A stretch of 64,000 nt of DNA from Oscillospiraceae bacterium (GTDB taxonomy: Bacteria; Bacillota; Clostridia; Oscillospirales; Oscillospiraceae), in assembly GCA_022799035.1 (NCBI GenBank), contig JAAWNQ010000005.1, positions 1 to 64,000 on the forward strand. The letters run 5' to 3'. The notes beneath the pieces were generated by a model. It was not told where the DNA came from. It saw only the letters and a program-made list of their open reading frames with translations, and searched no databases. The translations under genes and the position numbers were made by a program. Of this stretch, positions 47,668 through 56,237 are shown piece after piece. Numbering within the stretch: the stretch's first letter is position 1; every line of letters starts with the position of its first letter.

Positions 47668-47800
47668 AAGAGAGTGTGTATGAAAACCTGCCGTACCAGA
47701 ATGGCCGATGCAACCTCGTAGCGCAAGCTGACTGGAGGGAAAGAAAGCCGTCCTCATTGAAGAGCAGGTTGGAGTGGGGGTGATAAGGTTTTCCTTTTTT
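47668..47800 (+). ncRNA. Candidate structured RNA or leader attenuator
   Basis: The predicted transcript has two mutually exclusive long-range pairings. GAAAACCT (47682-47689) can pair with AGGTTTTC (47786-47793), directly before CTTTTTT, forming a terminator-like closing helix. AACCTGC (47685-47691) can instead pair with GCAGGTT (47764-47770). No coding frame with a ribosome binding site lies inside. I do not recognise it as a known riboswitch or group II intron. It may be an independent small RNA or a control region for the 396-residue gene. Confidence 0.4.
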
Positions 47801-47898
47801 CTCATGGCCCTTACTGGGGAGAGGGGTTACACCTGCCACCGGAAGGATGAGGGACATAGGGTGCCGGGGAGACACCTGAAGAATTGGAGGAGGAGATT

Positions 47899-49089
47899 AT
47901 GAGTGAAGACACGAAAGGAAAAAGTCTCTCTCGGGAAGATATAGAGCGTCCGCTGAGGGCAGATCACGGTCAACGTCATAAGTCAAGCAGGAAATTCCCG
48001 GGATTTGATGAGGTTCTGAACGAGGCTTTTTCGACTTATGATACCTTGCCGGATATTAAAGATTGGCAGGACCAATTTGAGGACTTCTTATATAAACTTG
48101 GGGTCGATTCTATGATTCTGCGAATCAAGCAAAAAAACGCTGAAGATACCTCCGGAAGAGGATTTGTATATGAATTTCCACCATCTGTAGCAGTATTGTT
48201 AAAAGACTTCATGCAAAATTCTAAGAGGCCATATAAGGGAAGGCGTCCATGCGACAACAAAAAGTATCAACTATATCATAATATAGCGCTTGGTCGCTTC
48301 TCAGTCACTTATTGTGACGATTATCGCATTATATTAAATCAGGTAATTGACGGTGTAAAGGAACTGCATACAGCTTATGGAATACCCCCTCGCAAAACCG
48401 AAAAGGTTGTTGATCAAACGGTCATTAACTTCTGGACCTCCATAGAACAGGGGACACAAGAGTATCGCAGAGAATATATCTCTCCGCTGGTTGAATACCT
48501 CTTGGGATTGCAAGCGGTCTTTCCCTTCAGGAAGTTGAAAATGGTTTCGCAATATGCATTTGAAAATGTGCTTTCACGAGAAATATTGATTCTGCTTGAT
48601 TATGCCATAAGTCAAGACTTTTATACCTGTTTTCATATGGCCCTGACGACAAAAGTACAAGAAAAAGACATCGTGTTCAACAGACTCTGTGTATTTAGGA
48701 AAAAATGGGCACGAGTTGTCAAAAAGGTTTTTGTCATTCATCAACATGATAGAGATTATGCATTAGGTTTGCCGGATAACGTGTTGAAGAGTGATTACTA
48801 TAGCTTAGCGGAAAAATTGGTACTCTATTCGGGGACAGCGTGTAGCCGAAGTGATAAGCGGTCTCATTTTCGTGAAAATGCGCCCAAAATACGAAAAGAC
48901 CGGGATACATACCGAAAGATGTATAAAGCTTTGCTACGTGATGTAGAACTTATACCCGAAGATCCGATTAAAATGCAAGGGAAAAAAAGATTGCATCCAT
49001 CGACATGGTTGTTTTTGGATATGGCGTCAAAAGAGCAAAAAAAACTTGTTCGAGCAAGGAAACGCCGCAATATCCGACGTTTCCGTTAA
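47899..49089 (+). CDS. Unknown 396-residue element protein
   Basis: The ATG at 47899 follows GGAGGAGGAG. The protein is basic and helical, with no membrane segment. Phrases such as LYHNIALGRFSVTYCDDYRI and LVEYLLGLQAVFPFRKLKM give no family I can name. The C-terminus is strongly basic (KEQKKLVRARKRRNIRRFR), which suggests nucleic-acid binding. It stands alone between a leader RNA candidate and the terminator at 49203, more AT-rich than the recombination block. A regulatory or replication role is possible but unproven. Confidence 0.7.
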   Translation: MSEDTKGKSLSREDIERPLRADHGQRHKSSRKFPGFDEVLNEAFSTYDTLPDIKDWQDQFEDFLYKLGVDSMILRIKQKNAEDTSGRGFVYEFPPSVAVLLKDFMQNSKRPYKGRRPCDNKKYQLYHNIALGRFSVTYCDDYRIILNQVIDGVKELHTAYGIPPRKTEKVVDQTVINFWTSIEQGTQEYRREYISPLVEYLLGLQAVFPFRKLKMVSQYAFENVLSREILILLDYAISQDFYTCFHMALTTKVQEKDIVFNRLCVFRKKWARVVKKVFVIHQHDRDYALGLPDNVLKSDYYSLAEKLVLYSGTACSRSDKRSHFRENAPKIRKDRDTYRKMYKALLRDVELIPEDPIKMQGKKRLHPSTWLFLDMASKEQKKLVRARKRRNIRRFR

Positions 49090-49202
49090 GAGCTTGGATA
49101 ATCGTAGCAAGCATAGAAGGGCAAAACTTTATTGGGAAGGGAATTATCCTTTTATAATTTTTCTATTTACCCATAACTTTATCTTTTCACATAAGGCATA
49201 AT

Positions 49203-49239
49203 GCAGGTGTTCCTCTCCAAAGAGGGACACCTGCTTTTT
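49203..49239 (+). terminator. Intrinsic terminator before virD4
   Basis: GCAGGTGT and CCTC pair with GAGG and ACACCTGC around a TCCAAA loop, followed by TTTTT. The 245-base gap around it has no other gene. Confidence 0.88.
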
Positions 49240-49334
49240 CGCAACTTGGTGGATCAAAGCGGTCTGCACCTTGAAAACAGAATATTCAGTCTACCGTTCT
49301 TTCAGAGCCTCCCCCAAATAAGGAGGTTTTGAAA

Positions 49335-51266
49335 ATGAAGAAGGGTATTAAAAAAGTGGTTGGAATTGTAGCCATGGGAGCTGGGCTCTACCTTTTGTAT
49401 CGGATTATTATTGGTAAGGGCGATAGGCAACTGGATCGCAGGGATAACCTGGTGCCATCCACTCCGATCCCCGAACTGTTAATGTCCTCAACCGAAGGTG
49501 GGGTGTGGTTTGGAATTACCCCTGCTTCCTGTGAAGGCAATAAGGGTTCCAATAAGGTTGTTAACAGAGCTTACGGCAAGCCGACAAGTAAAGATGGCAA
49601 TGTCCTGATTATCGGCGGCCCGGGCTCTGGGAAAACCACCGGTCCCATCAACCATACCCTAAAAACATGGAATGGCAGCCTTGTAGCCTTCGACTGCAAG
49701 GGAGGTATGGAAAACCTTTGGTATGATCTCCACGCCGACGATGGGAAGGCTCCCATCGTTTTCGCTCCATGCCGCAAGCGAGGCGGCCCTTCCGCATATG
49801 ATCCGTTTGCCATAATGCGGTTGGATCCAAACCATGCAAAGGAATATGCCTGTGATTTGGCAGACGCACTTATCCCCATCAGTGTGTCCGAGCGAGAACC
49901 GGTCTGGAAAGAAAATGCCCAAAATATCCTAACAGGAATGTTTCTGTATCATTTCGATGTTGGTAACACCTTTATGGATGCCATAAAGTCTATAGAGGTT
50001 TTGTCAATCCCGGATATGATAGAGGTTCTTGGGAACAGCGGAAATGAACGGGCGTGGGCGTTTGTCAGCAAATTGGCAGGGGCCTCGGTGAAAACATTGG
50101 CAAGTGTTGGAGCAGAACTCAGTCAAGTCTCACGGTTGCTTTTGACCGAGGAGATTGAGGCAGCTCTTACCCCTGTATTGGGCCAACCGCTTCTTGACTG
50201 GAGCGACCTAAATACCAGCCGCACCTCACATGGTGTCATCCTCGACATTCCTTTGGGAAAGTTGAGGCAATGTGCCCCGTTAGTCAGACTGGTTTTGTCC
50301 CAGCTATTGAAGACCCTTGCCTTACGGAGGGAAAAGACCTATTCCGGATGTGACTTGCCGGATGTGGCCCTCTTGTTAGATGAGGTGGCTCAGTTGGGAC
50401 GCATGGAAGTCATCACAGATTCCCTTGCTACCTTACGCAGCAAAGGGGTCACTATGGTACTTGCCATACAGTCCCTTGCTCAGCTGGAAGAAAGCTACGG
50501 AAAGGCGGCAGCTCGTATCGTTGCCGATCTGTGCAGCTACAAGGTAGTGTTCAATGCGACTGATGTAGAAAGTCAGGTTTATCTGTCAGCGCTCATTGGG
50601 ACCACTGATGTGCTTGCTGATACCGTCTCTTTCAACCCCAAAGGCCGCCACTTATTAAAACAAGTGGTGCCGGTGCCAAATGTGGGGGTAACGGCCGGGC
50701 GAACCAACCGGCCATTGATCTATCCGGAGACTCTGGCTTATTTGAGCCAGCCCATCGTGATTAGCCCCTTTGGGGTAAATACAGTGCAGAAAGCTCCCCT
50801 ATACCTTCGGCAGGTCAAAGCAACCCCTCTTTCGCTATGTGTGGAGGGTCACGATGACTCTATCTATGAGATAAAAAAGCAACTCAACGAGATAGGAAAA
50901 CAGTTTTTGGCTCTTACCCAGCCGGAGGCTTGTGATTGCCCTCGTAGTGGCGATTACAAACTGGCAGTGGATAATACAACGAAAGAGAGGTTGCCGGACA
51001 AGATATGTGACTTCTGCCAAACGGAGCCGCGAAGTGCCAGGGAGATCCGGGAGCAATTTGACATAGAGAAAACACTATGTCAAGAAGTGTATATCAAACC
51101 GCTACTCAATCAAGGGCGGTTAATGATGTTGTACCCAGACACTCCAAGGCATCCTCAGCAGAAATATTATTCATCCAACTCACCCGAACTTACTGAAAAC
51201 TCCTTTGCGCAGTTAAACAAAACCAGCGGAAAGGAAGGGGAGGAAGGTGAGAATGATGATGATTAA
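49335..51266 (+). CDS. VirD4/TraG-type coupling protein (T4CP)
   Basis: The 643-residue ATPase has a short N-terminal membrane segment (VVGIVAMGAGLYLLYRIII), Walker A GGPGSGKTTG near residue 96, and Walker B VALLLDEVAQLG near residue 355. The sensor motif TMVLAIQSLAQLEESYG follows. Coupling proteins bring the relaxase-DNA complex to a type IV secretion channel. No channel genes are present, so the element would have to borrow one from a co-resident conjugative element. The C-terminal 120 residues carry a Cys motif (DKICDFCQTEPRSAREIREQ). The start follows AAGGAGG and overlaps nothing. Confidence 0.92.
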   Translation: MKKGIKKVVGIVAMGAGLYLLYRIIIGKGDRQLDRRDNLVPSTPIPELLMSSTEGGVWFGITPASCEGNKGSNKVVNRAYGKPTSKDGNVLIIGGPGSGKTTGPINHTLKTWNGSLVAFDCKGGMENLWYDLHADDGKAPIVFAPCRKRGGPSAYDPFAIMRLDPNHAKEYACDLADALIPISVSEREPVWKENAQNILTGMFLYHFDVGNTFMDAIKSIEVLSIPDMIEVLGNSGNERAWAFVSKLAGASVKTLASVGAELSQVSRLLLTEEIEAALTPVLGQPLLDWSDLNTSRTSHGVILDIPLGKLRQCAPLVRLVLSQLLKTLALRREKTYSGCDLPDVALLLDEVAQLGRMEVITDSLATLRSKGVTMVLAIQSLAQLEESYGKAAARIVADLCSYKVVFNATDVESQVYLSALIGTTDVLADTVSFNPKGRHLLKQVVPVPNVGVTAGRTNRPLIYPETLAYLSQPIVISPFGVNTVQKAPLYLRQVKATPLSLCVEGHDDSIYEIKKQLNEIGKQFLALTQPEACDCPRSGDYKLAVDNTTKERLPDKICDFCQTEPRSAREIREQFDIEKTLCQEVYIKPLLNQGRLMMLYPDTPRHPQQKYYSSNSPELTENSFAQLNKTSGKEGEEGENDDD

Positions 51267-52098
51267 GACGAACATCGTTCGTGCTGATGGTATTAGCCGT
51301 GGTGCGGGGCAGTCAGTGGCTGGGCATCTGGCCTACTGTACCGGGAGAGCTTACCGGGATTCATACTACGGCAAAAAGGCATATGGGGAAAAGCGGGCAG
51401 ACCTCGTGTTTGACGAACTGCTTCTTCCGTCCCAGGCTCCTGCGGCACTTCGGGAGTATCAAGCGTTTTTGGATGCCTGGAATGCCAGTGAGAAGCATCC
51501 CAGGGCGCTTATGGCCCACAAGTACATTCTGGCTTTACCCAACGAACTGGATGCGGCGGAATGGATCGGGTTGGCCCGTTCCTATGCGCAAGAGATGTTT
51601 GTGAGCCGGGGCTTTCCCGTGTTCTACGCCATCCACCGTGGGCTTGCCAGTGAACATCCCAAGCCGGAAAGTATTCAGGCAGTAGGTACTCGGGAAGATA
51701 ACCCCCATGTACACCTGCTTGCCGCATTCCGACAAGTGGGGGAAAATGGCTTTTTGGACACGAAATACGCCGGAAGGACCACATACGGAAAGGACTTTCT
51801 CCGACAGGTACGCCAAAACTGGTGTGCCTGTGTGAATCGTAGCTATGAGCGGCAGGGAGTCGATGTTCGGTTTGTGGAAGGGGCGTATCGAAACGGGTTG
51901 ATGGCTGGACTGCCAACAAAGCACATTGGCCCTTATGCTATGCGGCTGGAAGCAGCCGGAATAAAAACCGAGGCGGGAGACCGCTACCGGTCGATCTTAT
52001 CCCAAAACAGAGTCCGCAAGCAGGAATGTGATCATGAGTTCCTACTTGTGGACAGCCAAGACAAAGAACATGAATATTGCGCAGATCGTGAGGAATAA
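51253..52098 (+). CDS. MOBQ-type relaxase (MobA/MobL family)
   Basis: From the ATG at 51253 (GGAAGG upstream) the protein has 281 residues and overlaps virD4. It has the MobA/MobL pattern. The N-terminal AGQSVAGHLAYCTGRAYRDS is followed by MAHKYILALPNELDAAEW. The three-histidine metal motif appears as DNPHVHLLAAFRQVG. The candidate catalytic Tyr lies in the N-terminal region. It would nick the element's oriT and lead DNA into the recipient. It is short compared with full MobA proteins, which carry a primase or helicase domain, but the relaxase core appears complete. Confidence 0.85.
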   Translation: MMMIKTNIVRADGISRGAGQSVAGHLAYCTGRAYRDSYYGKKAYGEKRADLVFDELLLPSQAPAALREYQAFLDAWNASEKHPRALMAHKYILALPNELDAAEWIGLARSYAQEMFVSRGFPVFYAIHRGLASEHPKPESIQAVGTREDNPHVHLLAAFRQVGENGFLDTKYAGRTTYGKDFLRQVRQNWCACVNRSYERQGVDVRFVEGAYRNGLMAGLPTKHIGPYAMRLEAAGIKTEAGDRYRSILSQNRVRKQECDHEFLLVDSQDKEHEYCADREE

Positions 52099-52187
52099 CA
52101 TTCAATCTGCAAGATGCTGGGAGGCTCTGCAAGAGCGGTAGAATCCTTATCCATGCTATCTGGGAACATGACCAAAGGAGGTAGATC

Positions 52188-52373
52188 ATGAAAAAGTTGA
52201 AACGGCAAGAATCAATTCCGGGGCAGTTGACTCTGTCTGACTTACTCCCGAAAGAGATTCTTTATCCCTCAATCTGGAACAGTCAGCCGAAGGGAGCGGA
52301 GACCCATTGTGTATGCGGAAAGGAAGAGACGCAGAGCGTACAGTCGCAGGCGAAGAGTACCCTGAACCCATGA
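52188..52373 (+). CDS. Small hypothetical element protein (61 aa)
   Basis: AAAGGAGG lies upstream of the ATG. The protein is MKKLKRQESIPGQLTLSDLL, continuing to a short Cys pair (HCVCGKEE). The QLTLSDLL segment recalls a common short motif in small proteins of clostridial mobile elements. There is no other domain. It follows the relaxase by about 90 bases on the same strand. Confidence 0.6.
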   Translation: MKKLKRQESIPGQLTLSDLLPKEILYPSIWNSQPKGAETHCVCGKEETQSVQSQAKSTLNP

Positions 52374-52571
52374 AGGAACCCGATGAGGCACCTTGCCCAG
52401 ACGGAGGGGCTGTCTGGACAAGGTGCCCATTAATAAATCGGAAAGGAGGGGCATCGGCACTTTGATCGTCCTCAGCAGCGCTATTTCTGCCGTTTGTGTT
52501 GGTGAATTATTTGAAGGAAGAGATGCCACATAGCGCTCACCAGCGCAAAACTTTACGGAAGGAAGATCACT

Positions 52572-52643
52572 ATGAGTACAATCAGCGCCGGAATGGGAGG
52601 ACCAGGTGTGCGGAATGGGAAGGCTTTTTGTTGGCAAGAATAG
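52572..52643 (+). CDS. Tentative 23-residue peptide
   Basis: GGAAGGAAG precedes an ATG that encodes MSTISAGMGGPGVRNGKAFC and three more residues. The ribosome binding site is good, but the length makes this tentative. It lies in a 295-base stretch without a longer gene. Confidence 0.25.
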   Translation: MSTISAGMGGPGVRNGKAFCWQE

Positions 52644-52668
52644 GAAAAGGACGGTGAGTTCTTTGACT

Positions 52669-52875
52669 ATGAATGTGAACGAAGAGAGCCATATCGTGGA
52701 AATATGGCTGACCAACGCAGAGAAAACGAGCGAGACTGTTTGTCAGCGCTTGAAGCCTATATTCTCTGTGTATAAGAAGCAGGGTTATCTGGTGGCGGTA
52801 TTTGAATCAGGGGATCAAGACCTGGCAGGGCTCACCAGCGCTCTGCTGTGTGAAAATCGCACACGCCTGGCGTGA
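52669..52875 (+). CDS. Small hypothetical element protein (68 aa)
   Basis: The protein reads MNVNEESHIVEIWLTNAEKT, then SETVCQRLKPIFSVYKKQGY and LVAVFESGDQDLAGLTSALL. It has a simple alpha/beta pattern. Small proteins of this type follow relaxase genes in clostridial integrative elements. A GTG at 52654 is an alternative start. A strong terminator follows directly. Confidence 0.6.
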   Translation: MNVNEESHIVEIWLTNAEKTSETVCQRLKPIFSVYKKQGYLVAVFESGDQDLAGLTSALLCENRTRLA

Positions 52876-52880
52876 GAAGT

Positions 52881-52915
52881 GGAGCCACAGGGATTTCCCT
52901 GTGGCTCCATTTTCC
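52881..52915 (+). terminator. Intrinsic terminator of the mobilization block
   Basis: GGAGCCACAGGG pairs perfectly with CCCTGTGGCTCC around ATTT and is followed by ATTTTCC. Confidence 0.88.
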
Positions 52916-52981
52916 TATTGTCATTTTTTGATTTTTCTGTTACAATGTTATCGGGAAATAATATGCCGGAGGGTAATCGTT

Positions 52982-54016
52982 ATGGATAATAAAAATGACG
53001 AACTGATGAAGGCTGGCGAGGTGCTGCTGTACAGCGATAACAATGGCAAAGAGTTTGTGAGTGTGGTTTTTCAGGAGGAGAATTTCTGGCTGACACAGAG
53101 CGGGATGGCACAGCTCTTTGACTGTACCCCGGAAAATGTGCTTCAGCACTTGAAGAACATCTATGCCGAGGAGGAATTGGAACAAGAGGCAACTACTAAG
53201 AAATTCTTAGTAGTTCGTCAGGAGGGGTCCAGGCAGGTCCAGCGCAATCTGGACCACTATAACCTGGACGCCATCATTGCCGTGGGCTACCGAGTGAATT
53301 CCAAAAAAGCAACCCGGTTCCGCCAGTGGGCCACCAAAACCCTGAAGGAGTATATCCAAAAGGGTTTCGTCCTCAACGATGAACTGATGAAGAATGGCCG
53401 ACCCTTCGGGAAGGACTACTTCGACGAGCTTCTGGAGCGCATCCGGGAGATCCGAGCCAGCGAGCGCCGGGCCTACCAGAAGATCGCCGACATCTTCGAG
53501 CAGTGCAGCTATGACTACGACAAAGACAGCGAGACAACCAAGGCATTCTATGCCTTTGTACAGAACAAGCTCCATTTCGCTGTCACCGGCAAGACGGCGG
53601 CAGAGCTGATCAGCGAGCGGGCCACCTTGGACAGCCCCACCATGGGCCTTACCACCTGGAAGGCAGGTCCCGGAGGGAAGATTTTGAAAAGTGATACCCT
53701 GGTGGCCAAGAATTACCTGAATGAGAAGGAGATCTCCCGCCTCAACCGTCTGGTCACCATGTTCATCGACTATGCCGAGCTGATGGCCGAGGATGAAGTG
53801 CCTATGTCCATGGAGGACTGGCTTGCAGAGACCGACCAGTTTCTGACCAACAATCGCCGAAAGGTGCTGGCCGGAAAGGGGAAGGTCTCCCGGGAAGAGG
53901 CAGAGAGAAAGGTCTCCGCCATTTATGAGGAGTTCCGCAAAAAGCAGGATGCCGCCTACATCTCGGAATTTGACCGCCAGACGGCGAAATACCTGAAGGG
54001 TGAAACCGATGATTGA
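52982..54016 (+). CDS. RhuM-family protein
   Basis: The 344-residue protein matches the RhuM virulence family: VVFQEENFWLTQSGMAQLFD, CTPENVLQHLKNIYAEEELE, DHYNLDAIIAVGYRVNSKKA and TRFRQWATKTLKEYIQKGFV. This N-terminal unit is an anti-repressor-like DNA-binding domain also found with phage Bro/KilA-like proteins. The C-terminal half is helical (EVPMSMEDWLAETDQFLTN). RhuM proteins often accompany mobile elements and toxin-antitoxin or restriction genes; the mechanism is unclear. It overlaps the recombinase start by eight bases, so it is co-expressed with the recombinase and could influence integration or excision. Confidence 0.85.
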   Translation: MDNKNDELMKAGEVLLYSDNNGKEFVSVVFQEENFWLTQSGMAQLFDCTPENVLQHLKNIYAEEELEQEATTKKFLVVRQEGSRQVQRNLDHYNLDAIIAVGYRVNSKKATRFRQWATKTLKEYIQKGFVLNDELMKNGRPFGKDYFDELLERIREIRASERRAYQKIADIFEQCSYDYDKDSETTKAFYAFVQNKLHFAVTGKTAAELISERATLDSPTMGLTTWKAGPGGKILKSDTLVAKNYLNEKEISRLNRLVTMFIDYAELMAEDEVPMSMEDWLAETDQFLTNNRRKVLAGKGKVSREEAERKVSAIYEEFRKKQDAAYISEFDRQTAKYLKGETDD

Positions 54017-56237
54017 AAAATTTGATATAGCAGGTTACTGCCGAATCTCGGTGGACGAGGAGCTGGACCGGGACAACACCTCCATCGAGAACCAGAAGGC
54101 CATCATCGAGGATTTTGTAAAGCACAGGTTCCCTGGATCAACTCTGACCTTCTACGAAGACCGGGACAAGTCGGGTTACACCTTTGACCAGCGGCCCGGC
54201 TATCAGGTCATGCGCCGGGAGCTGGTGACACATCAAAAGGACATCCTCATTGTTAAGGACTTTTCCCGGTTTTCACGGCGGAACAGTCGGGGACTGGTGG
54301 AACTGGAGGACCTGCGTGATGCCGGTGTCCGCATTATCTCCATCGGGGACAACATCGACTTTCCCAACGATGACGACTGGCTTAAAATTCAATTCCAGTT
54401 CCTTATCAACGAAATGCCCGTCACCGATGCCAGCAAGAAGGTCAAGTCAGTCATCCGCCGCCGACAGGAGGATGGCCGCTGGCTCTGTGCCGCCCCCTAT
54501 GGATATATCATCAATTCCCGGCAGGAGTTTGAGGTGGTTCCCACCGAAGCCGACATTGTGCGGAAAATTTTTACCCGCTACATTGATGGATGGGGATATA
54601 AGAAAATTGCGGGCTACCTCACGGACCAGAACATTCCGACTCCCCGTATGTGTGAGGAGACCCGGAGAGAAGCGGCGGGGAAGGAGGTCAAGCGCCGGGC
54701 TAAAAGCGCATGGTCCATCGTATCCGTCCAGGGCATCATCGACAATGACTTTTATATCGGCACCTTCCGCCAGCGGAAATATACCCGTGTGAAGATCAAT
54801 GGGAAAGACCGTAAGCTGGACGAGAGTGAGAATGTGGTCATTGAAAACCACCATCAGGCTATTCTCGACTACCGCACCTTCGCCACGGCCAAGGCCCTGC
54901 GGGAAAGCCGCTCTACCGCCAACTACCGGGGGGTAAAGAAGTACGACAATGTGTATTCCGGCTTTCTGGAGTGCGGCGACTGCGGCAGCCCCATGTTTGC
55001 CATGAGCCGGGCAGATCTGAAGCCGGCCTACCGCTGCGGGACTTATCATAATCGAGGGTTAAAGGGCTGCACCAGCCACCATATCCGGGTGGACAAGCTG
55101 GACGAGGTGCTGAAGGCCTACCTCCGCAAGGTGAGGGACAACTCGGCGGAGATGTTGGACCGGCTCAACGCCGACCTTGCCAGGGAGCAGGAGGACATTG
55201 GGGCGACACAGCAGGCCGCCGAGAATCTGGAGACTGTTCTTGCTGATTTGCAGGAGGAGTTGAAGGCCACCAAGCGCCAGCGTATCCGGGATGTGATGAA
55301 GCACCCGGAACAGGAGGAGACTCTGGAGGCCACCTACGACGAGCTGGAGAACGACCTCCTGCGTCGTATTGACGGCATTCAGAACCAGATTGCCATGACA
55401 AACGACCGTCGGAACACCATCATTCGGGTGAATCGGGCGGCCAAGACGGCTATGGAGGTTTTTGAGGACATTCTGAATAAGCCCAAGCTGGATCGAAACG
55501 ACCTCCAGCTCATCATTGAAAAAATCAAGGTCTACGAGGATCATATCGAGGTGCAGCTGAAAGCTGATATTGACAGCATCCTCCGCAGCGGCGAATTGCC
55601 GGAGGATCTGACAGGGGAGAATGTAGGGGAGGATAGTGTCCACCCGGATTCAGTTGCCGCCATGGCTCCGGCCAACATTCCATTGGAGCGGCAGGCGGCT
55701 GACAGCCGTCCCTATGAGATTCAAATCATCCAAGAAAGTGATAAGCACAGCGATAAGGTTTTCTCTGTCAAAGTTATCAGTAACGGCGACCCGCTGGAGA
55801 TCTACACCGACAAGGATGGCGAGGTCATCTTCAAAAAGTATTCCCTTATGGGTGGCCTTTCCGACTTCGCCGCCCAGATGTGCGAGACCCTGAACAAGAC
55901 CACCGGCCACGTCACCGTCATCACCGACCGGGACAGCTGTATCGCCGTGGCGGGAGCTCCCCGCCGGGACCTGATGGACAAGCGGCTGGGGGAGCGGATG
56001 GAGGCTGTGCTGGAGGGTCGAAAGATCTATCAGGCCCAGCCCGGAGAGACCCCTATGCCCGTCAGTGACGAATCCGGCAAGTTTTTCGTCACCTGCGCCG
56101 CTCCCATCCTGGCCGAGGGGGACGTGCTGGGGTGCGTTCTCTTTGCCGGTGAGGAGGGGGACCTTCAGACCGGGGATACCGAGTACAAGCTGCTGCAATC
56201 CATGTCCGGCTTCCTTGGTCGCCACATGGAGGGGTGA
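54009..56237 (+). CDS. Large serine recombinase fused in frame to SpoVT C-terminal domain
   Basis: The 742-residue frame begins with a resolvase domain, the catalytic Ser14 in YCRISVD, and VKDFSRFSRRNSRGLVELED. A Recombinase domain follows at about 165-290. The zinc ribbon CGDCGSPMFAMSRADLK and CGTYHNRGLKGCTSHH is near 320-365. A long coiled coil at about 390-500 completes the large serine recombinase. From residue 593 (GDP at the attR core) the sequence switches to SpoVT: LEIYTDKDGEVIFKKYSLMG and its GAF domain. The integrated protein is therefore a natural recombinase-SpoVT chimaera. In the excised circle the last 150 residues would be replaced by 27 element-encoded residues. Confidence 0.92.
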   Translation: MIEKFDIAGYCRISVDEELDRDNTSIENQKAIIEDFVKHRFPGSTLTFYEDRDKSGYTFDQRPGYQVMRRELVTHQKDILIVKDFSRFSRRNSRGLVELEDLRDAGVRIISIGDNIDFPNDDDWLKIQFQFLINEMPVTDASKKVKSVIRRRQEDGRWLCAAPYGYIINSRQEFEVVPTEADIVRKIFTRYIDGWGYKKIAGYLTDQNIPTPRMCEETRREAAGKEVKRRAKSAWSIVSVQGIIDNDFYIGTFRQRKYTRVKINGKDRKLDESENVVIENHHQAILDYRTFATAKALRESRSTANYRGVKKYDNVYSGFLECGDCGSPMFAMSRADLKPAYRCGTYHNRGLKGCTSHHIRVDKLDEVLKAYLRKVRDNSAEMLDRLNADLAREQEDIGATQQAAENLETVLADLQEELKATKRQRIRDVMKHPEQEETLEATYDELENDLLRRIDGIQNQIAMTNDRRNTIIRVNRAAKTAMEVFEDILNKPKLDRNDLQLIIEKIKVYEDHIEVQLKADIDSILRSGELPEDLTGENVGEDSVHPDSVAAMAPANIPLERQAADSRPYEIQIIQESDKHSDKVFSVKVISNGDPLEIYTDKDGEVIFKKYSLMGGLSDFAAQMCETLNKTTGHVTVITDRDSCIAVAGAPRRDLMDKRLGERMEAVLEGRKIYQAQPGETPMPVSDESGKFFVTCAAPILAEGDVLGCVLFAGEEGDLQTGDTEYKLLQSMSGFLGRHMEG
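55762..55793 (+). other. attR of the spoVT element
   Basis: GGCGACCCG at 55785-55793 repeats the left core. The element-side arm (55762-55784) is the reverse-complement partner of the attL arm, 16 of 23 positions matching. It lies inside the recombinase coding frame. Confidence 0.85.
55785..56237 (+). pseudogene. spoVT: spoVT 3' fragment (GAF domain), read as recombinase C-terminus
   Basis: Codons from GDP onward continue SpoVT exactly where the left fragment stops: LEIYTDKDGEVIFKKYSLMG, GLSDFAAQMCETLNKTTGHV and a GAF domain to FLGRHMEG. Joined to the 30 codons at 33261-33350 it gives 180 residues, the normal SpoVT length (about 178 in Bacillus). No stop or frameshift is present, so the half-gene is under selection or the insertion is recent. 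It has no promoter of its own here. Confidence 0.93.

Larger units (their letters stand above)
33351..55793. mobile_element. 22.4-kb integrative and mobilizable element inside spoVT
   Basis: The element is bounded by GGCGACCCG direct repeats and splits spoVT in frame. It encodes a large serine recombinase at its right end, an excisionase-like protein, a VirD4 coupling ATPase and a MOBQ-type relaxase. No VirB4 or other conjugation pore genes were found, so it is mobilizable rather than self-transmissible. Cargo includes unknown AT-rich genes, zinc-ribbon membrane proteins, a protein kinase with regulators, YqaJ and DUF932 genes, and RhuM. Composition differs from the GC-rich flanks, most strongly at 33.5-37.2 kb. 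Confidence 0.93.

Noticed and set aside
49260-49320. CACCTTGAAAACAGAATATTC sequence resembling rRNA-operon leader or trailer motifs
   Set aside because: No rRNA gene is nearby; similar strings occur upstream of transfer genes in clostridial elements, so it was not called as an RNA gene.
52440-52515. A 23-codon frame starting TTG at about 52462
   Set aside because: It has a weak start codon and no similarity, so it cannot be supported.
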